64,000 nucleotides of DNA, from the NCBI GenBank assembly GCA_038363925.1, contig JAQQWL010000011.1, positions 7,874,001 to 7,938,000 on the forward strand, in the 5' to 3' direction. The DNA comes from Apiospora phragmitis. Taxonomy: Eukaryota; Ascomycota; Sordariomycetes; Amphisphaeriales; Apiosporaceae. Below, piece after piece: positions 48,208-60,900 of the stretch (position 1 is the first letter of the stretch; every line of letters begins with the position of its first letter). Position numbers and translations under genes: made by a program. Below the pieces are notes generated by a model. The model did not search any database and was not told where the DNA came from. It worked only from the letters and a program-made list of their open reading frames with translations.

Positions 48208-49943
48208 ATTTTCGGCTCGCGGATGATATCTATGAGCCGTCTCCAGCGAGGCGTTTTGGAGGCCAACCAGGCACCGGGGTGTTATTTTCATTTTCTTCTT
48301 TCATTTCCGGCTGGTCTCCCCAGCCGATTAGGGTTTCGGCTTTGGAACACTGCATAGCGATCGTTATTTTTACGATATGAATGATACACGGAGTGTTTAG
48401 AAAGGGGCGGATTGTCCAGTCCTGTATCTGTAGACTTGTCGTCTGAGAAGTAGGAGCTGCAACTAAAGGACAGCTCAGGGCGCAAGGACAAAGCAACCTA
48501 GATTGAACAAACAATACAGTTTATCCCCCACCCCACTAGGTTGACTGGTCTGATATATTTGGTGAATTCGTAAGAGAGATATGTGCTCTTTCGCTGTTGT
48601 AGCGATTGTGACTTATGAGGGCAATCACCGATGCCGCCCTTGATGGTTTCAGGCGCATGGGAAGATCGTAGCCCATTCCATACTTACTGGGCATAAGGAA
48701 CAAACTTGTTGAGCAACAGGCTCGATGTTTGGAGCTGCGACCAACTAGAAGGCATGGGTTACTTTCATTAACCTCTGCTGCCAATGGTGGACAAATTCCA
48801 AGGAGAAAGCGAACGAAGCCTCAATTGAGCTGCTGAAACCAAGCCGGGTGGCGGGGCACATGTATGGCTAAGCACGTAGCACTTGGGGTTGAAGAATTCA
48901 TTCCAGAAGGCAATATGGAATTGAGTTAGCCAAGGCAAGCCTGCCAGCCTGCGGGAACCAGCACTCGGTCCGATCTCGAAGTTGAGGATGGGACGAGGAT
49001 GATCCCGACGATCAGGTTTGACTTATCCGAAAGTAAAACCGTTAGAAGGCAATTGGCAAGTGCTACGGTTCCAAGATGCAGCCGGTTAAGCCTGAGCCTA
49101 CTGCAAGACCGGACGCCAGCTCGGGCTTAAGAGCACAGCCACCCAACCACCTGGATTTCATCACCTGAAGTATTAGAATCTACATCCCTGGCAAGAGCAT
49201 CTCCGTCTGGTCTAATTGAACAACATCATTTGCATGCAGCCTTTTAGAAACGGTAGAAGGAAAGGGTTCGCTGGCCGGCCCATTCCTATTAAGCTTAAAG
49301 TGGCACAGATTCTTCGTGTGTGTCGTGCCCGTTTCAAATACGAACTTCCCGCCCAACCGTCTAACGCAGGGACAAGCGCAGCATACGTCAGAAGTCAGAC
49401 CTGCCAATGCTACACACGCACACATACTCAAGAAAAGCGGAGTTGCACACATCATCACCCAATTCCTGCAGGCGCCGGACGCTGGGCAAGGCGAGAGAGC
49501 ACAGCCCTGTTACGCGCGGCAGCGAGTGGGAAAGCCGGGGAAAGTCGCAATTCTCAGGGCTGGCTGGGTAGATCGATCTACAATTCCATTTCCAAGCATG
49601 TACGGGGCCCAGGATCAGATCAGGATGGATGCGGCGGAGTTCCAACGTTTCGACATTAGGCACCATCTTACCTTACCTATCGCCTATCCCTCTTACCCCT
49701 TCTTTCTTCTTTAATATATCTATCCCCTACATTGCTGTTGCTTGTATTACCATAGATTTCATCTTGCATTATCCTACCATCAACCTACCATAATCAAATC
49801 CACCCTTACCAAACGTCAAGTCGCTCGTTCTAATCGCCAATCACCAACGGTGCTATTACCTACTTGCTTCTTTCGCTGTCAAGTAACTGGCTGCTCCGTC
49901 CGATCCGAGACCTTCCAAACCACCAAAAACCAACAACGACGTC
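48208..49943. other. Intergenic region before the CFEM gene
   Basis: No gene was recognised. The last 230 bases are pyrimidine/CA-rich with AATATATCTATC near 49713, consistent with a promoter and 5' UTR of the CFEM gene. Confidence 0.4.
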
Positions 49944-50472
49944 ATGCAGATTACACATTTCGCCCTGTCGCTATTTGCTGCAGCTGCAGCTGCTCAATCG
50001 TCAAGTTCTAATTCGACTCTCTCCTCCGAAGTAGCCCAGCTACCGCAGTGTGCCCTAAAATGCTACCGGGACCAAGCGACGGATGTCGGTTGCTCGCCAG
50101 GCGATTTTAGCTGCGTCTGTGGACCCAAACGCCAGGACTTCCTCAAGGGCATCGGTTTTTGCATTGCCATCAGCAGCGGTTGCTCAAGCGAGGATGTGAA
50201 CAGTACGTTTTTGACATTATGACATCATCGGCTCTCAACATGACCGTTAATACTGACTTTTAATACCACTAGAACTCCAAGATCTGGCACCCAAAATCTG
50301 CGACAGTGTCTCTGATAACCCCCCGCCGTCTGAGGTTGCCAAAGCCTCAGCGGCTGTGACTTCCGCCGTTGGCGCCGCTCCAACTGAGTCGGACAAAAGC
50401 GCTGCGGTTCGACCCGAACTGAGCTTTGGTTTCATGGGCGCTGCTGCCCTCGCAGCACTGGCCGCCTTGTAA
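49944..50472 (+). CDS. CFEM-domain GPI-anchored surface protein
   Basis: Join 49944-50202, 50273-50472 (152 aa); the join is in phase (A|AA lysine). The signal peptide is MQITHFALSLFAAAAAAQ. The CFEM domain has eight cysteines at about 36, 40, 50, 57, 59, 73, 80 and 96, in the order QLPQCALKCYRDQATDVGC, SPGDFSCVCGPKRQDF, GIGFCIAISSGC, and PKIC. The Asp residue two before the FSCVC segment corresponds to the haem-iron ligand position in characterised CFEM proteins. A Ser/Ala/Glu linker leads to a hydrophobic tail FGFMGAAALAALAAL, a GPI-attachment signal. CFEM proteins work in haem capture, wall structure or host interaction. Confidence 0.92.
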
Positions 50473-52062
50473 AAGACGTGCTTACAACTGCACATCAATT
50501 TGTTTTGACATTGCATTACGAGAATATGGGCGCATCACGGAAGGATAAGACATCATTCCGAATTGGACTTCACGATCGGCGCAAAGGATACCATAGACTG
50601 GCGGGACTTGTCGACGTCACCACGGTCTAATACGCACAGAGGTGGCAAAGACACAGGGCATTTGATTTGGACCTCCATCTGGGCTTTACAACTTGGGAAT
50701 CGGTATCAAGAGGAGGAGGGCCTAATATGGGCGTGTGTTCCAGATCGATACCCAGATTATCGGCATCGCCCGATACCTAAGTACACAGAGTATTTCTGCT
50801 CTCGTGGCAGGAAACACATAACAAACAATTAACATTATATACACTATTACTCTGCACAGTCTAGGTGTATGGTGCAGTCTGCAAGCAAAATGACTATTCA
50901 GGGCCTCTGCTAGATGATCAAGTTTGCCTTTTCTCTCTTGTCTCTAATCGCTAGCTAAGAAGAAATCTCTACAGAGGCCGCCGCCGGCGACAGTGATAGT
51001 TGTGTACGTACCAGCGCATCTGATCCAAGCATGGTGGCACCCGACGCCAAGCGCACCGCAAACGCCAAGCCTCTCATTCGGGAAGCATCAACGTAGATGC
51101 TCAACAGATGGTGCAAGGGAAGTCTGAACAGATCGGAAGTCGTCATGCAAGCTTTTACGGTACCTGCATAATCTCCGACATACACATAAGACATATTAGT
51201 GTTACTGCCGTCTAATGTACTCTCGTGTTCCCCATGTTTCCCGTTTGCCATGCAATTGCCAAGTGACGAGGTCTGACAATCTTGGCTCACTTACGGACAG
51301 TCATGGTGATACCGAGATATATGTGAGACTTGGAAGATAACTTGCATATTACCATGCGATCTTGCTTACAATTCGATGTGGTCTATCCCAGAGCATATGT
51401 GAGCTGCAGCCACAACAGATGCAAGGGAAGAAGGAGCCCTTTGCCCATTCAGACGAGTACCATTTGTCCGTTCCTGCTTGACAGGCAGGTATAATTTCAT
51501 TTGATCCCTGGCCGCCACGTGGCTGTCGTCTGAATGCAAGACGGCCCCCACAATGCCGGCCAAGCCGGGTCTACCCTATGCATGCCTTGTTCCATCGACC
51601 CTCATCCTCTGCCCCAGCCTGCCGTTGCAGGCGCGTTCTACCACGTGGCTCTTCTCCGCACTTCTCCTGTCAAGAAGCCATGGGAGCATGTTACTACCGG
51701 CAGAGTAAGTAGGTTGGGCTCATATACGGAGTTGACTCGGACATCAATTCTGCATTCGACCAAGTACCTATTCCTCAGGGGAGCTGTACTCAAGCCGGGC
51801 TCGCATCCTTTCCCTCGCTTGGGAGGCTCAAGCCATCGTCTTCGGTAGTACACAAGCGCACGAGCCGTTGCTTGGCCTAGGAGGCCAGCCCATCCTCGTC
51901 CAAGAGACCCCTGGATTCCAGCAGCAGGGCAGGGTCCAGTGCGTACAGAACGACGAAGCTCGACGACCTTCCAAGCGTGGCCCCGCAGCCCGCTCGTGCG
52001 ATGCTTCACTACGGTTCAGACGAGGAGGGGTTCACGAGACTTCGATGGGTACTTACTCACGT
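50473..52062. other. Intergenic region, no supported gene
   Basis: Short frames only. One minus-strand frame (51638-52009) overlaps a plus frame (51534-51848), and neither has family features. Nothing else was seen. Confidence 0.4.
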
Positions 52063-52730
52063 TCACCTCATAGCGATTCCCCTTGACAAGTGGTTAGGAT
52101 AGTCGCCCTCCAAGATGCGCTTTACCCCCAGGCGGGTCGTGTTGGCCGCCCCGTTGAGCATCTTGGCCCGGAACTCTTGGTAGCACCACTCGAGAGTGCC
52201 ACTCTGATACTCCAGCTCCAGCCTCACACTCCAGTCAACAGGGACCGTTGCGTTAGCTGAAGTAGGGACGCTTATCGAGACGAGCGAGATGAGCTGTTGT
52301 GCCATGGGGTCAATAAGTAAGGAGAACCCCATTAGTAGAGATCCTACTACAGCGACCGATCTGCGTGATAGAAATTGTCGTCAGCAGAGAGCACGAGTAG
52401 ACGGTATACTTAGTTACCTGTCTGGTCTTGCAGCAATACCTACCTACCTCATTCTGGTCCCCGGGCCAACTCAATCCCTCCGTAGATGTCGCGGCTCGCG
52501 TTATCGAAAAGAAGACATGTCGCTCAGCCGGCGGGGTTCCTCGGAGGAGAACCAGATCCACTTGATCTGGCTGATGCACTCGGCGACGGGGAACAGCAGC
52601 GCCGCCTTGGCCCCCGTGCTGAGCATGGCGACGAGGGTGTTGATGGTCAGCTTCGAGCCAAGCTCGGTGCCGGCCGTCGTACGTGAGCAGCATAACGACG
52701 AGGGGTTCTGGGGTTTCCTGGGCAGAAACT
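52063..52730 (-). pseudogene. DUF3176-family membrane protein relic
   Basis: On the minus strand, blocks of the fungal DUF3176 membrane family appear in different frames. LVVMLLTYDGR lies at about 52710-52675. KLTINTLVAMLSTGAKAALL, FPVAECISQIKWIWF and EEPRRLSDM lie at about 52655-52515, followed by FDNASRDIYGG. After an intron-like gap ending CACGCAG, VAVVGSLLMGFSLLIDPMAQ and QLISLVS lie at 52360-52280, then an unfamiliar tail ending at the TGA near 52063. Single-base shifts are needed at about 52655 and in the AAAA run at 52507-52510. The large extracellular domain and final membrane segment of the family are missing, so it is a truncated relic even if the indels are assembly errors. Confidence 0.6.
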
Positions 52731-53128
52731 TCAGCCGGGGAATGCAGGCAACTCCTCACGCTGGCGTCCATGGTGAGGTTACACCCCGTCGGGAAGCCAT
52801 TTGGGCCCCATCGTTTATTGGCTGGGCCGTGCAAGTGACATGCAGCGTGACCCAAGACGCCAAATACCATTGGCTGTAGGATGCCTTCTTCGTATACAGC
52901 CGTTTTATTTCGAAACCAACATGCATTAGACCTACGGCCCGACGCCGAACTGTCGACCCCAGCCAAGGGTCGTTATCACACTTTTCCCGTCGAAAGGCAC
53001 AGGCAGCATTTTCCCCGCAATGTTCCTGGCATTGAGATTTCAGACATTCTCAGATCTATTCGTTTGCTTGCAAAAGCCCATGATCTCTACCATGTGCATG
53101 AACGCATTGTACTTGGGCGTGGCCTTTG

Positions 53129-55040
53129 ATGCCCCTAATGGCATTGGCTGAAGATACGGCACGGACTATCAGAGACCAACTCGATGGCAACGAGCACAAC
53201 ATCACAGACTTGCAAACCGGCATGGCCCCTTCATGGGTCTCGGCCCAGATCTATCGCAGCACTTCATCAATCTTGTGGAGTTGCATCGTTACTTTGACGG
53301 CTTGTGTATACACCGCTCTCCATCTGAACATTTCGGGCAAGAAAGGATGGTGGCCACGGCTCGTTACCAAACTGAAGTGGGTGGCTGTCGGACTGTTTAT
53401 CCCAGAGGTTCCCATCTACTTGGCCATAGCACAGTTTGTCGAAGCTAGGTGGGTAGCTAAGCATTTGACGGCACTTCAGCGAGCGGACAGTAAGGTTGAC
53501 CAGAAGGTGAGTTTGCATGAGCTGATCTCTCAATATTTTCCTATCTCTTATGGCTGGGGGCATGTGATTGGCCTTCTCTAGTACAAATTTGACCTGAACT
53601 ACGGTTTCTTCGTCGTCATGGGCGGCCTGCAAGTGTCCCTTGACCATTTGAAGGAAAAGGAGACGAGAGAAGACCGGGTATTCGGGCAAATCCTTGACCA
53701 TGATTGCCGGAAAACGATTTCCGGCGTCGGGGTTGTGACCCTTGCCCAAGCTAGCAAATTTGTATACATCTACCCAGACTCTATTACCGACAGAAGCAAA
53801 GCAAATTCGATACAGAAAGGTCTCGTGCTTATACAAATCGTTTGGATGGCACTGCAGTGCATCTTTCGACACGCCCATGGCCTGCCCCTGACTCTACTGG
53901 AACTACACACATTTGTCCATGTCGCCTCTGCCCTTTTCATGTACTGTTTCTGGTTCAAGGTATGTCACAATTGCCGAAAACACACTGATAGAACTGCTAA
54001 CGCGACACTAGAAACCCCTTGATATCGGGAGCCCCGAGGTTGTTGATTTTGAGGGATTCCAGGGCATTCTGAACTTGTTACTGCTTGAGTACCACGCTTG
54101 GGACTTGATCAAGACTGGGAATCTCCTCATTGTCCCTGTGGATTCGACCGAGATACCACACTATGAGAAGTGCTGGGTAGAGGACAAACACGATGACAAC
54201 AGTACGGAAGCGCTACTAGACCCCGTACCGCACAGGAGGAAGTATCATGCAATTGTGGCACCAGCAAGGGACGCAGACAATAATCCGATATTTGTCACAC
54301 CAGTCGACACCGACGCCGCATTCGCTCAGCAGGATACCATTGTGTTGCAGTGTTCGGAATATCTTCGGTGTGGTCTGCGGTTCCTCGACCAACCCCAGAC
54401 TCTCAGCAAAGCCGAGTGTGATGCACTGGCGAGTGCTGTCGACGCATACTGGCGCCTTGGCGGCGCCAGGTCTCGTATACCGGAGATGTACGACGAGAAG
54501 CTGATCGGGCCTGCCGTCGGACCTGACAGAGGGTTCTTGGGCACATATGGACTCTACGCGACCAAGAGCGATTCTCGAGCTCCATTCCAGCACCAGTCCA
54601 ATGTCCTGACGCACACAAAGAGACGAGGCTCTTAACATCTTCGACGCCATATGGAAAATTATCTGCATGGAGAATATGATAAGCTTCCTGGTCATAATCC
54701 CTCTCTCTTTCGTTTACGGCGGGCTACACTGCGCCGCCTGGAACTTCCATTTCCCTTCGTCGACCGAGAAGTATCTATGGAGATTATCATGCATTGTGCT
54801 TGCTGGTCTGATCACCTTCCCGTTTCTCGGGTACGTGTCGATCAAATATGATATAAAAAAGTACCCATTATATTCGGTCAAAACCGAGAAGTTCTTGGTA
54901 ACATAAGCGCGGGGTTTCTGCTTCTGGGTTATACGGCATTAAGGGCTTTCATTGTTATCGAGTCCTTCATTAGCTTACGCGCCCTCCCTGTCGGCGCCTA
55001 CATGATGCCAGGGTGGCTTCAGATGATCCCGCACTTGTGA
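53129..55040 (+). pseudogene. Fungal integral membrane family gene, two frame breaks
   Basis: Exons 53129-53506, 53582-53959 and 54012 onward (introns 75 and 52 nt; donors GTGAGT and GTATGT) join in phase. The start region reads APSWVSAQIYRSTSSILWSC, then IVTLTACVYTALHLNI and LKWVAVGLFIPEVPIYLAIA, which match a large uncharacterised Pezizomycotina membrane family (typical core: ..IWSC..T.ALHLN..). The frame breaks at about 54621 (one extra base before DEALNIFDAIWK) and at GG 54897-54898 (one missing before NISAGFLLLGYTALRAF). With both, it would be 594 aa ending WLQMIPHL. The later part has SLFVYGGLHCAAWNFHFP-like family features (here LSFVYGGLHCAAWNFHFP). The gene may be intact in reality or decayed; a further upstream exon is possible. 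Confidence 0.65.
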
Positions 55041-55235
55041 GCTGTACCCAATCTAGGCGGTTTTACATTAGCTCGGTTAGCTTTCTATACCGTTATTTTT
55101 GTTAACTATTAGTCAAGGTGTATAAACAAATAAGGGGGGTACGCGTGTTAAACATATATACTACTAGTAAATAAGATACCGCGCTTACTATTTTTGGGAC
55201 CTAAAACAGCGCTTTCTCTCTACAACGTGTAACTA

Positions 55236-55430
55236 TCACAATTTCTTACGGAGTCTACCCACCACGCCGAGATTGACGCTGGCGTAGGGAACGCCCGACC
55301 GCGACTCGAAGGCCGCGAGTTGTCGGTCTGCCAGGTCAGTCGCCCGGGCCGAGTAGACGGCGTCCCGCTTGAAGGCGGCGTCGGGGAGCTGGGTCGAGAG
55401 GTAGTGCGCCGACAGGAGCCCGCCCAGGGG
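55236..55430 (-). pseudogene. GH47 (EDEM/alpha-mannosidase-like) gene fragment
   Basis: A GC-rich 195-base minus-strand block encodes LGGLLSAHYLSTQLPDAAFK, then SARATDLADRQLAAFE, then SGVPYASVNLGVVGRL, and a stop. The pattern GGLLSAH..A.DLA.RLLPAF....GIPY..VNL is diagnostic of family 47 glycosidases. Nothing of the remaining 400-plus residues is present on either side: the block begins abruptly at 55430 and the other border lies in AT-rich sequence. It lacks a start codon and can only be a relic of insertion or deletion. Confidence 0.7.
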
Positions 55431-56152
55431 TGGGTTACAAGTTCAGTCCATTTCCCCTAATAGAGGGTTAGAACTAGAGGAGATATGCCACTGCAACCAG
55501 AGACTTTTTTCTTTGTGTATGTTGTAGGAGTGACTGCGAGGTATCTCAAGAGTTTTGATACCTCGAAAATGGTATGAAAGCGTTGAGCTCTTACGGCAGG
55601 TCGTTGCCAGCAGGTTAAGTCGTCTAGTCCAATTAACCAGTATAGCCACTTCATATCTGCCGATGAGTCAATGTAAGGGGTCTGATTTTCTGGTGCGTGA
55701 TGTCTGATTACCCATGCTCACTCGCTGCCATGGAGCGCCTATGGACCCCTTGTGGTGAGTGTATCCGGAAGTCGGTGTGTTCCGTCGAAGGCATGAAGCT
55801 GGCACCTATCATTTTGCCTAGCCCCCCCTGTTGGCAAGGGACAGTGGACCTGGTCTGGCGTGATGAAATATAATTCCTCATAACGGGGTTCTGTTGGCTT
55901 GAACGGCTGCATCTCTTCCTCTTTAGTCTTTGCCGAGTCACTTTTAGTTGCGTCGAATGTTATTCTCGATTGATATATCGAAATTCTTGAAGAACGGGCT
56001 GCGAGTTTATCTTATTTCGACCTTCTCGAAATCACACACACTCACTCGAGGCTGTGTAGAATTTGACCAAATATCGTAAACTTTTACCAAGACCATGCCA
56101 TGTGCCTCTCCTCCCACCACTACCCCCTGAACCCACCACCACCATCACCACC
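55431..56152. other. Intergenic region, no gene seen
   Basis: Mixed composition with no motif or repeat recognised. The stretch 56101-56152 is CCA/CAC-rich just before the next ATG. Confidence 0.4.
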
Positions 56153-57316
56153 ATGACGGCACCCCTCTCCCCCCCCGCCACCGACGCCGCAGGCACCGTG
56201 ATCGTCTTCGTGCCCCTGACGACGGCCTTCACGGCGTCCCCGAGCTGCTCGACGCTGTTCCGGCAGAACGGCCCCAGCCTCGTGGCCTACGACCCGGGCT
56301 ACGGCCTCGAAATTGATACGCGGACCGGCGGGGGCCGGTGCGCCCCGGCGCCGTCACGACCTGGTGGGAGCAGGCGCGCCTCGGCTTCAACGACGACGAC
56401 GGCCAGCACACGGCCGCCAGCCTGGGGCCCCTGACCTGTCCCGACGGCTGGTCGACGCTGGCCTCGTCCCGGAAGGACGCGAGGAGCACCGTGGCCATGT
56501 GCTGTCCATCGTAAGTCACGTACCCGAGTCTCTATCACACACACACACGTAGAAATCTCTGACACGCCCCCTTCCTTCCGCTCTTCGACACAGAGGCTAC
56601 AAACTAGCCAACGGCCTCCCGGGCTCCATCAAAGGCCACTGCCGATCGACCGCGGTGAGCGGCGACGTGCTGACCTACGCCATGACGGCGTATAGCGACT
56701 CGTCGGCCTGGCAAACGGCGACGACGACGCTGACGACGGGTTCGTTCATCGGCGCCATCGCGGTGGTGGGCTGGAATATCCGCGCAAAGACGGGAACGGC
56801 GGCGGCCCCAACGACAGCCAGTGCTTCACGGGGAGCGATAGCGCCGCAGCTGCCAGGTAACACCGAGTTTCCATCATCACCATCGTCAACCGGCAGCCAG
56901 GAAGGCCAGGACCAAAGCGGATAGCGACAGCAATCCCCCGGCGCGGGGAGCTCATCGTCATCATCATCGCCATCATCTCCGCAGGACTACAACGGCAACG
57001 CGACGACCATCGGCGTGAGCCTAGGCGCCGTGGCGCTGGTGCTGGCCGCGGTGCTGCTGGTGGTGCGGCGGCGGCGGCGCCAGTTCTTCAGCCCGAGCGC
57101 AGCACGTGGGGGGAGTTGGCCGCCGGCCCGGCCCCTCCGGCGGTAGCAGAGGTAGCAGAGCAGCAGTCGCAGTCGCCGCCGTGGTGGTGGGCGGAACTGC
57201 CGGCTCCCCTGGGGCGGAGTCGGACGGACGCGGGGATGAAGAGGCGGCCGAGCGAGCTCCCGGACGCGCCATATCAGCGGCCCGTAGCGGAGCTGGATGG
57301 TGGGTGGCAGCGATGA
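56153..57316 (+). CDS. Receptor-like single-pass surface protein, frame-broken
   Basis: ATG at 56153. The ectodomain reads PLTTAFTASPSCSTLFRQNG, then VAYDPGYGL, and after a one-base shift near 56344-56346 (before AVTTWWEQARLG) GPLTCPDGWSTLASSR and VAMCCPS. A phase-consistent intron (56511-56593) leads to GYKLANGLPGSIKGHCRS and AVVGWNIRAK. This CP.GW....CCPSGY arrangement is common in fungal Mid2/WSC-like surface proteins. The membrane segment TTIGVSLGAVALVLAAVLLV lies at 57000-57060, followed by poly-Arg and, after a second shift near 57092, a cytoplasmic tail ERSTWGELAAG..ELPAPLG ending at TGA 57314-57316. The intron near 56857-56984 does not join in phase as written. Function unknown; wall sensing is only suggested by architecture. 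Confidence 0.55.
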
Positions 57317-57937
57317 TAGGATGGCGTGTCGCCAATTAGCACAAGCCCGGTTGCCTCCTGCCTGAGATTCAGTATCTGTGGGCTTCTGGCTCGTGATCTT
57401 TGCCAGCATCAGCATGGTTGGTGATTGGATCCGGACAAATGTAACTATCCAAACATATTCAAATCCTGTAATTATAACTTCTAGCATATATCTATACTTC
57501 TCTATGTACCTGCCGTTCAAGAACAACCAGATGTTCGTCGAAAGGTAGTAGCAGCCTTGGCCAATCCAAGAGCGAGTGGTGGCAGCAGAGCCCTTCTAGC
57601 CACTAACCGAGGCGGCATCTCAAAGGGGCCGTGAATGCTTGTAGCAGCCATCTTTGCGAGGTAGTGTCTTGTTTTCTCTTCCGTCTTTGATTCTAATTTC
57701 TATCCTGTAATGGTGCGCTTCTAACTCGAGCTGCTGCCAACCCTCTATTACCCACACATTACACCATGCGTGAGGGATGGATTCCGCTCAGTAGTGTCTA
57801 TCTTGATGCTGTCAAGTTGTGTTTTTGTGCCTTCTCTCTAAGTACCCTACAAAACCCAGCGCCTCGCCAGTTGAACCAGTTTCTCATTTGCAATGAACCC
57901 GACCACGAATAACATATATCGTTTACAACGCGAAATC
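57317..57937. other. Convergent intergenic region
   Basis: It lies between the 3' ends of the receptor-like gene and TPS2. No gene or repeat was seen. Confidence 0.4.
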
Positions 57938-60900
57938 TCAAGATTCGGGGACTTTACCCTCCAAGCCCGCGATGGCGGCAAGGTTGACCGAGCTGAGAAC
58001 CGTGCTGTCGTCGTTTCTACCGCTGCTGCCAGCGCCGGCCAAGAGACCTGTAGCCTCGACCACGTCCGCGGGCTCCAGTATGTGCCATCGCGCAAGCGTG
58101 ACCTTGGTACTGGCCCCCACGGTGACGGTGAAGATGTTCTGAGGCTCCGGGCCGATGCCACTAAGGTTGCTCAGAGCCCGGAACATGTCTTCATCCGTGA
58201 AATCATCGCCCATGCAGAGGACGAACTCGAGCTTGGACGAATCTGATGCAGGATGGCCCTCGACGTGGGACATGTCCTTGTTATAGTCGTTCACAAGTCG
58301 CTTGGCAATCTCGCCCTTGTTGATGAAGGTTGGCCGAACCTCGAGGTTGGCCTTGCCCGTCATGACGTCTACATCCCACTTCTTGACGACGCCGCTCTCG
58401 AGCTCCTTCTGGCATTCGCGAGCAGCGTGGAGGCCTTGCTCGGGATCTGCCTGCCGGTAGTGCCAAGTCAGTGCGCACCGCTTTCGCTCGATGAAAGAAC
58501 CTAGCACAGTCTGTTAGTGACTGAAACGAACAAACCACAAGTCGGAAGACTGGAGGGTCTGTGGGGGAAAATCTTACCATGTACGCGATCGGTATACTTC
58601 TGGAAGATGGCAACGACCTCGTCTTGCCAGCTCATGTCGAACTTCTCGGCTAGGTTCTCCCAGACAGTGTCACCGGGATGTCTCATAAAACTCCCGTGCT
58701 CCGCACTGAAACCCAGCTCCGAGATGTGTCAAGATGCTGCTGCAAGAACTCCTGGTCACGACCAGATATTATCCAGACGTCGTTCCGGTGGTCAGCAGCC
58801 AGCGTCTTGAGGGTCTGAATCACACGCTCCGAAGGGATAGCCGCACTAGGTTCCCTGACGATTGGTGTGAGTGTCCCGTCGTAGTCGAACATGAAAAGAC
58901 GCTTCTTAGCAGAGCGGTATTTCGCCAACAACTCGGTGCGGTCAAGCAATGGTGTAGCGGTGGCGTTGCTGTTGCTTGCCAGGTTGCTGACCAGTTTCCG
59001 TAGGAACTTGGTGATCCAACTTTGAACATTCTGCGTAGCCACGTGGTTGTACAGGGGCTTTTGCATGGACTCCCGCTCCTTCGCGCCCATAGTGAGCGCG
59101 TTGTCCAGCTGCTTTGCCACGCCACTGAGGTCCCAGGGGTTGATATGGATCGCGTCCCGCAGGAAACCAGCGGTACCACTGAATTCGGACAGAATCAAGG
59201 GGCCATGGTTTTCGCGTTGGCAGACGACGTACTCCAGACTCGTTGTGTTCATGCCGTCCCGGACCGAGGTGATAAGGCCGATGTCAGCTGCCCTCAGAAG
59301 AGCAAAGTACTCATCCTGGCTCAAGTACTGCGGGTAGTGTTGAACGGGGGAGAACGTGAGACCTCCAAAAGCGCCATTGATCCTCATCACTAGTTCGTTG
59401 ACTCGGCTCGCGATTTTGTTCTCGGAATCTTCCTCAATGTTGGTGGGTGAGGTGACCTGGATGAGGACCACCTTCTCCGCCCATTCAGGGTACAGTTCGA
59501 GGAATCGCTCGAACGCCATGAGCTTTTGAGCCACACCGCGGACACTATCTAAGCGATCGCGGCCCACAATGATCTTCTTGCCTTGGTACATGGTCTTGAG
59601 GTTCTCGTACGCCTTAGTAACGGAGGGACTCCAAGCAAGCTGCTCCACCTTGGCGAAGTCGATGCCGATAGGAAACACGCCCACTTCGACACGAGTGCCA
59701 TAGGCATCCACGCCTATGGAGTCGGACGGGAAGTCAAGAATGCGTGTACAACAGCTAGAAAAGTGACGCGAGTAGCTGTATGACTGGAATCCGACCAGAT
59801 TGGCGCCGAGGACACCCTCGAGAACCTCCTTTCGCCGTGGCAGGCAGCGCAGGAACTCGCTGCTGGGGAGGGGCTGTGTAGATAGAAGGAGATGTACATA
59901 TTTGGAGCTCTCTGGCGCAGCATGCTGGGAAGCAGCATGAGGTAGAAGTCGTGGATAACCACAACGTCACCGGGCTTGTAAATCTCGATAATCTTATTGG
60001 CGAACTTGAGGTTCATTCTGTAGTAGTCGGCCCACGCAACGCGCTCGGATCTGCCATCGGTCGGTTCATGCTGCTTGTAGTGGAAAAGGGTGTAGAGGTC
60101 GTGGTCCGCATATCGTCTCCATCGGTTCTGGTCGACCAGAGTGATGCCCTCATCGGTCATCTCGTCGTCGTCGGCAAGCCATACTGGCACAGTCTTGATC
60201 CGCTTGTCATGCGCGAGCTGCTGCTCGAGATCTAGCTGATGCTCCTTAGGTATGAAGGTGCCATCTTGTACAGCTGGTGTAGGGGGCGTTGAAGTATCGA
60301 TGGGGATGGGGCCGAGAGAGTGTTCTTCCCAGGGATATTGGCGGTGACCTCCGGAGGAGTATTGGGGGCGAAAGGGGGTTGTATGGCGTCTCGATCTCGC
60401 CCGTCCATGCCACGACCGTGTGGTTCCAAGGTGACTCGTCGGATGGAGAGGTATGAGAAAGCATCGTAGAGTGCAGATTGGCCGCGTCTCGAGCCCAACT
60501 CCCAGTCTCCAGACTGACGGTATTTCAGCGCATAGGGTAGATTGAAGGCAGCTGAGATGATGTTCCCCGTAAGCGCCAACTCGGGCACTGCTTCTTTGAT
60601 CTCGGTGATGGATTGACGGCGTCCCTTCGACGCCAGGCTCATGCGACGCAGAGTATCTTGGTCGGACATTGATGTAGCACGTTCCCTAAAGCCTGGCAAG
60701 ACGTCGTTCCCTGCTGATTGGGGGTTCGCCGGGTTGGTCGTGAAGTAGCTCGGACTGGTAGATCTGTCTTCTTTGTCTTTGTCTTCGTCGTCGTCGTGAT
60801 AGGTAGTTAAGTGAATGCCAGGGGTAACGGGGACGTTTGTGTTGGAAGCTCGCTCGTGGGCAGGGAGTTCTGATTCGGCTCGATTGAGTAGCGCAGGGCG

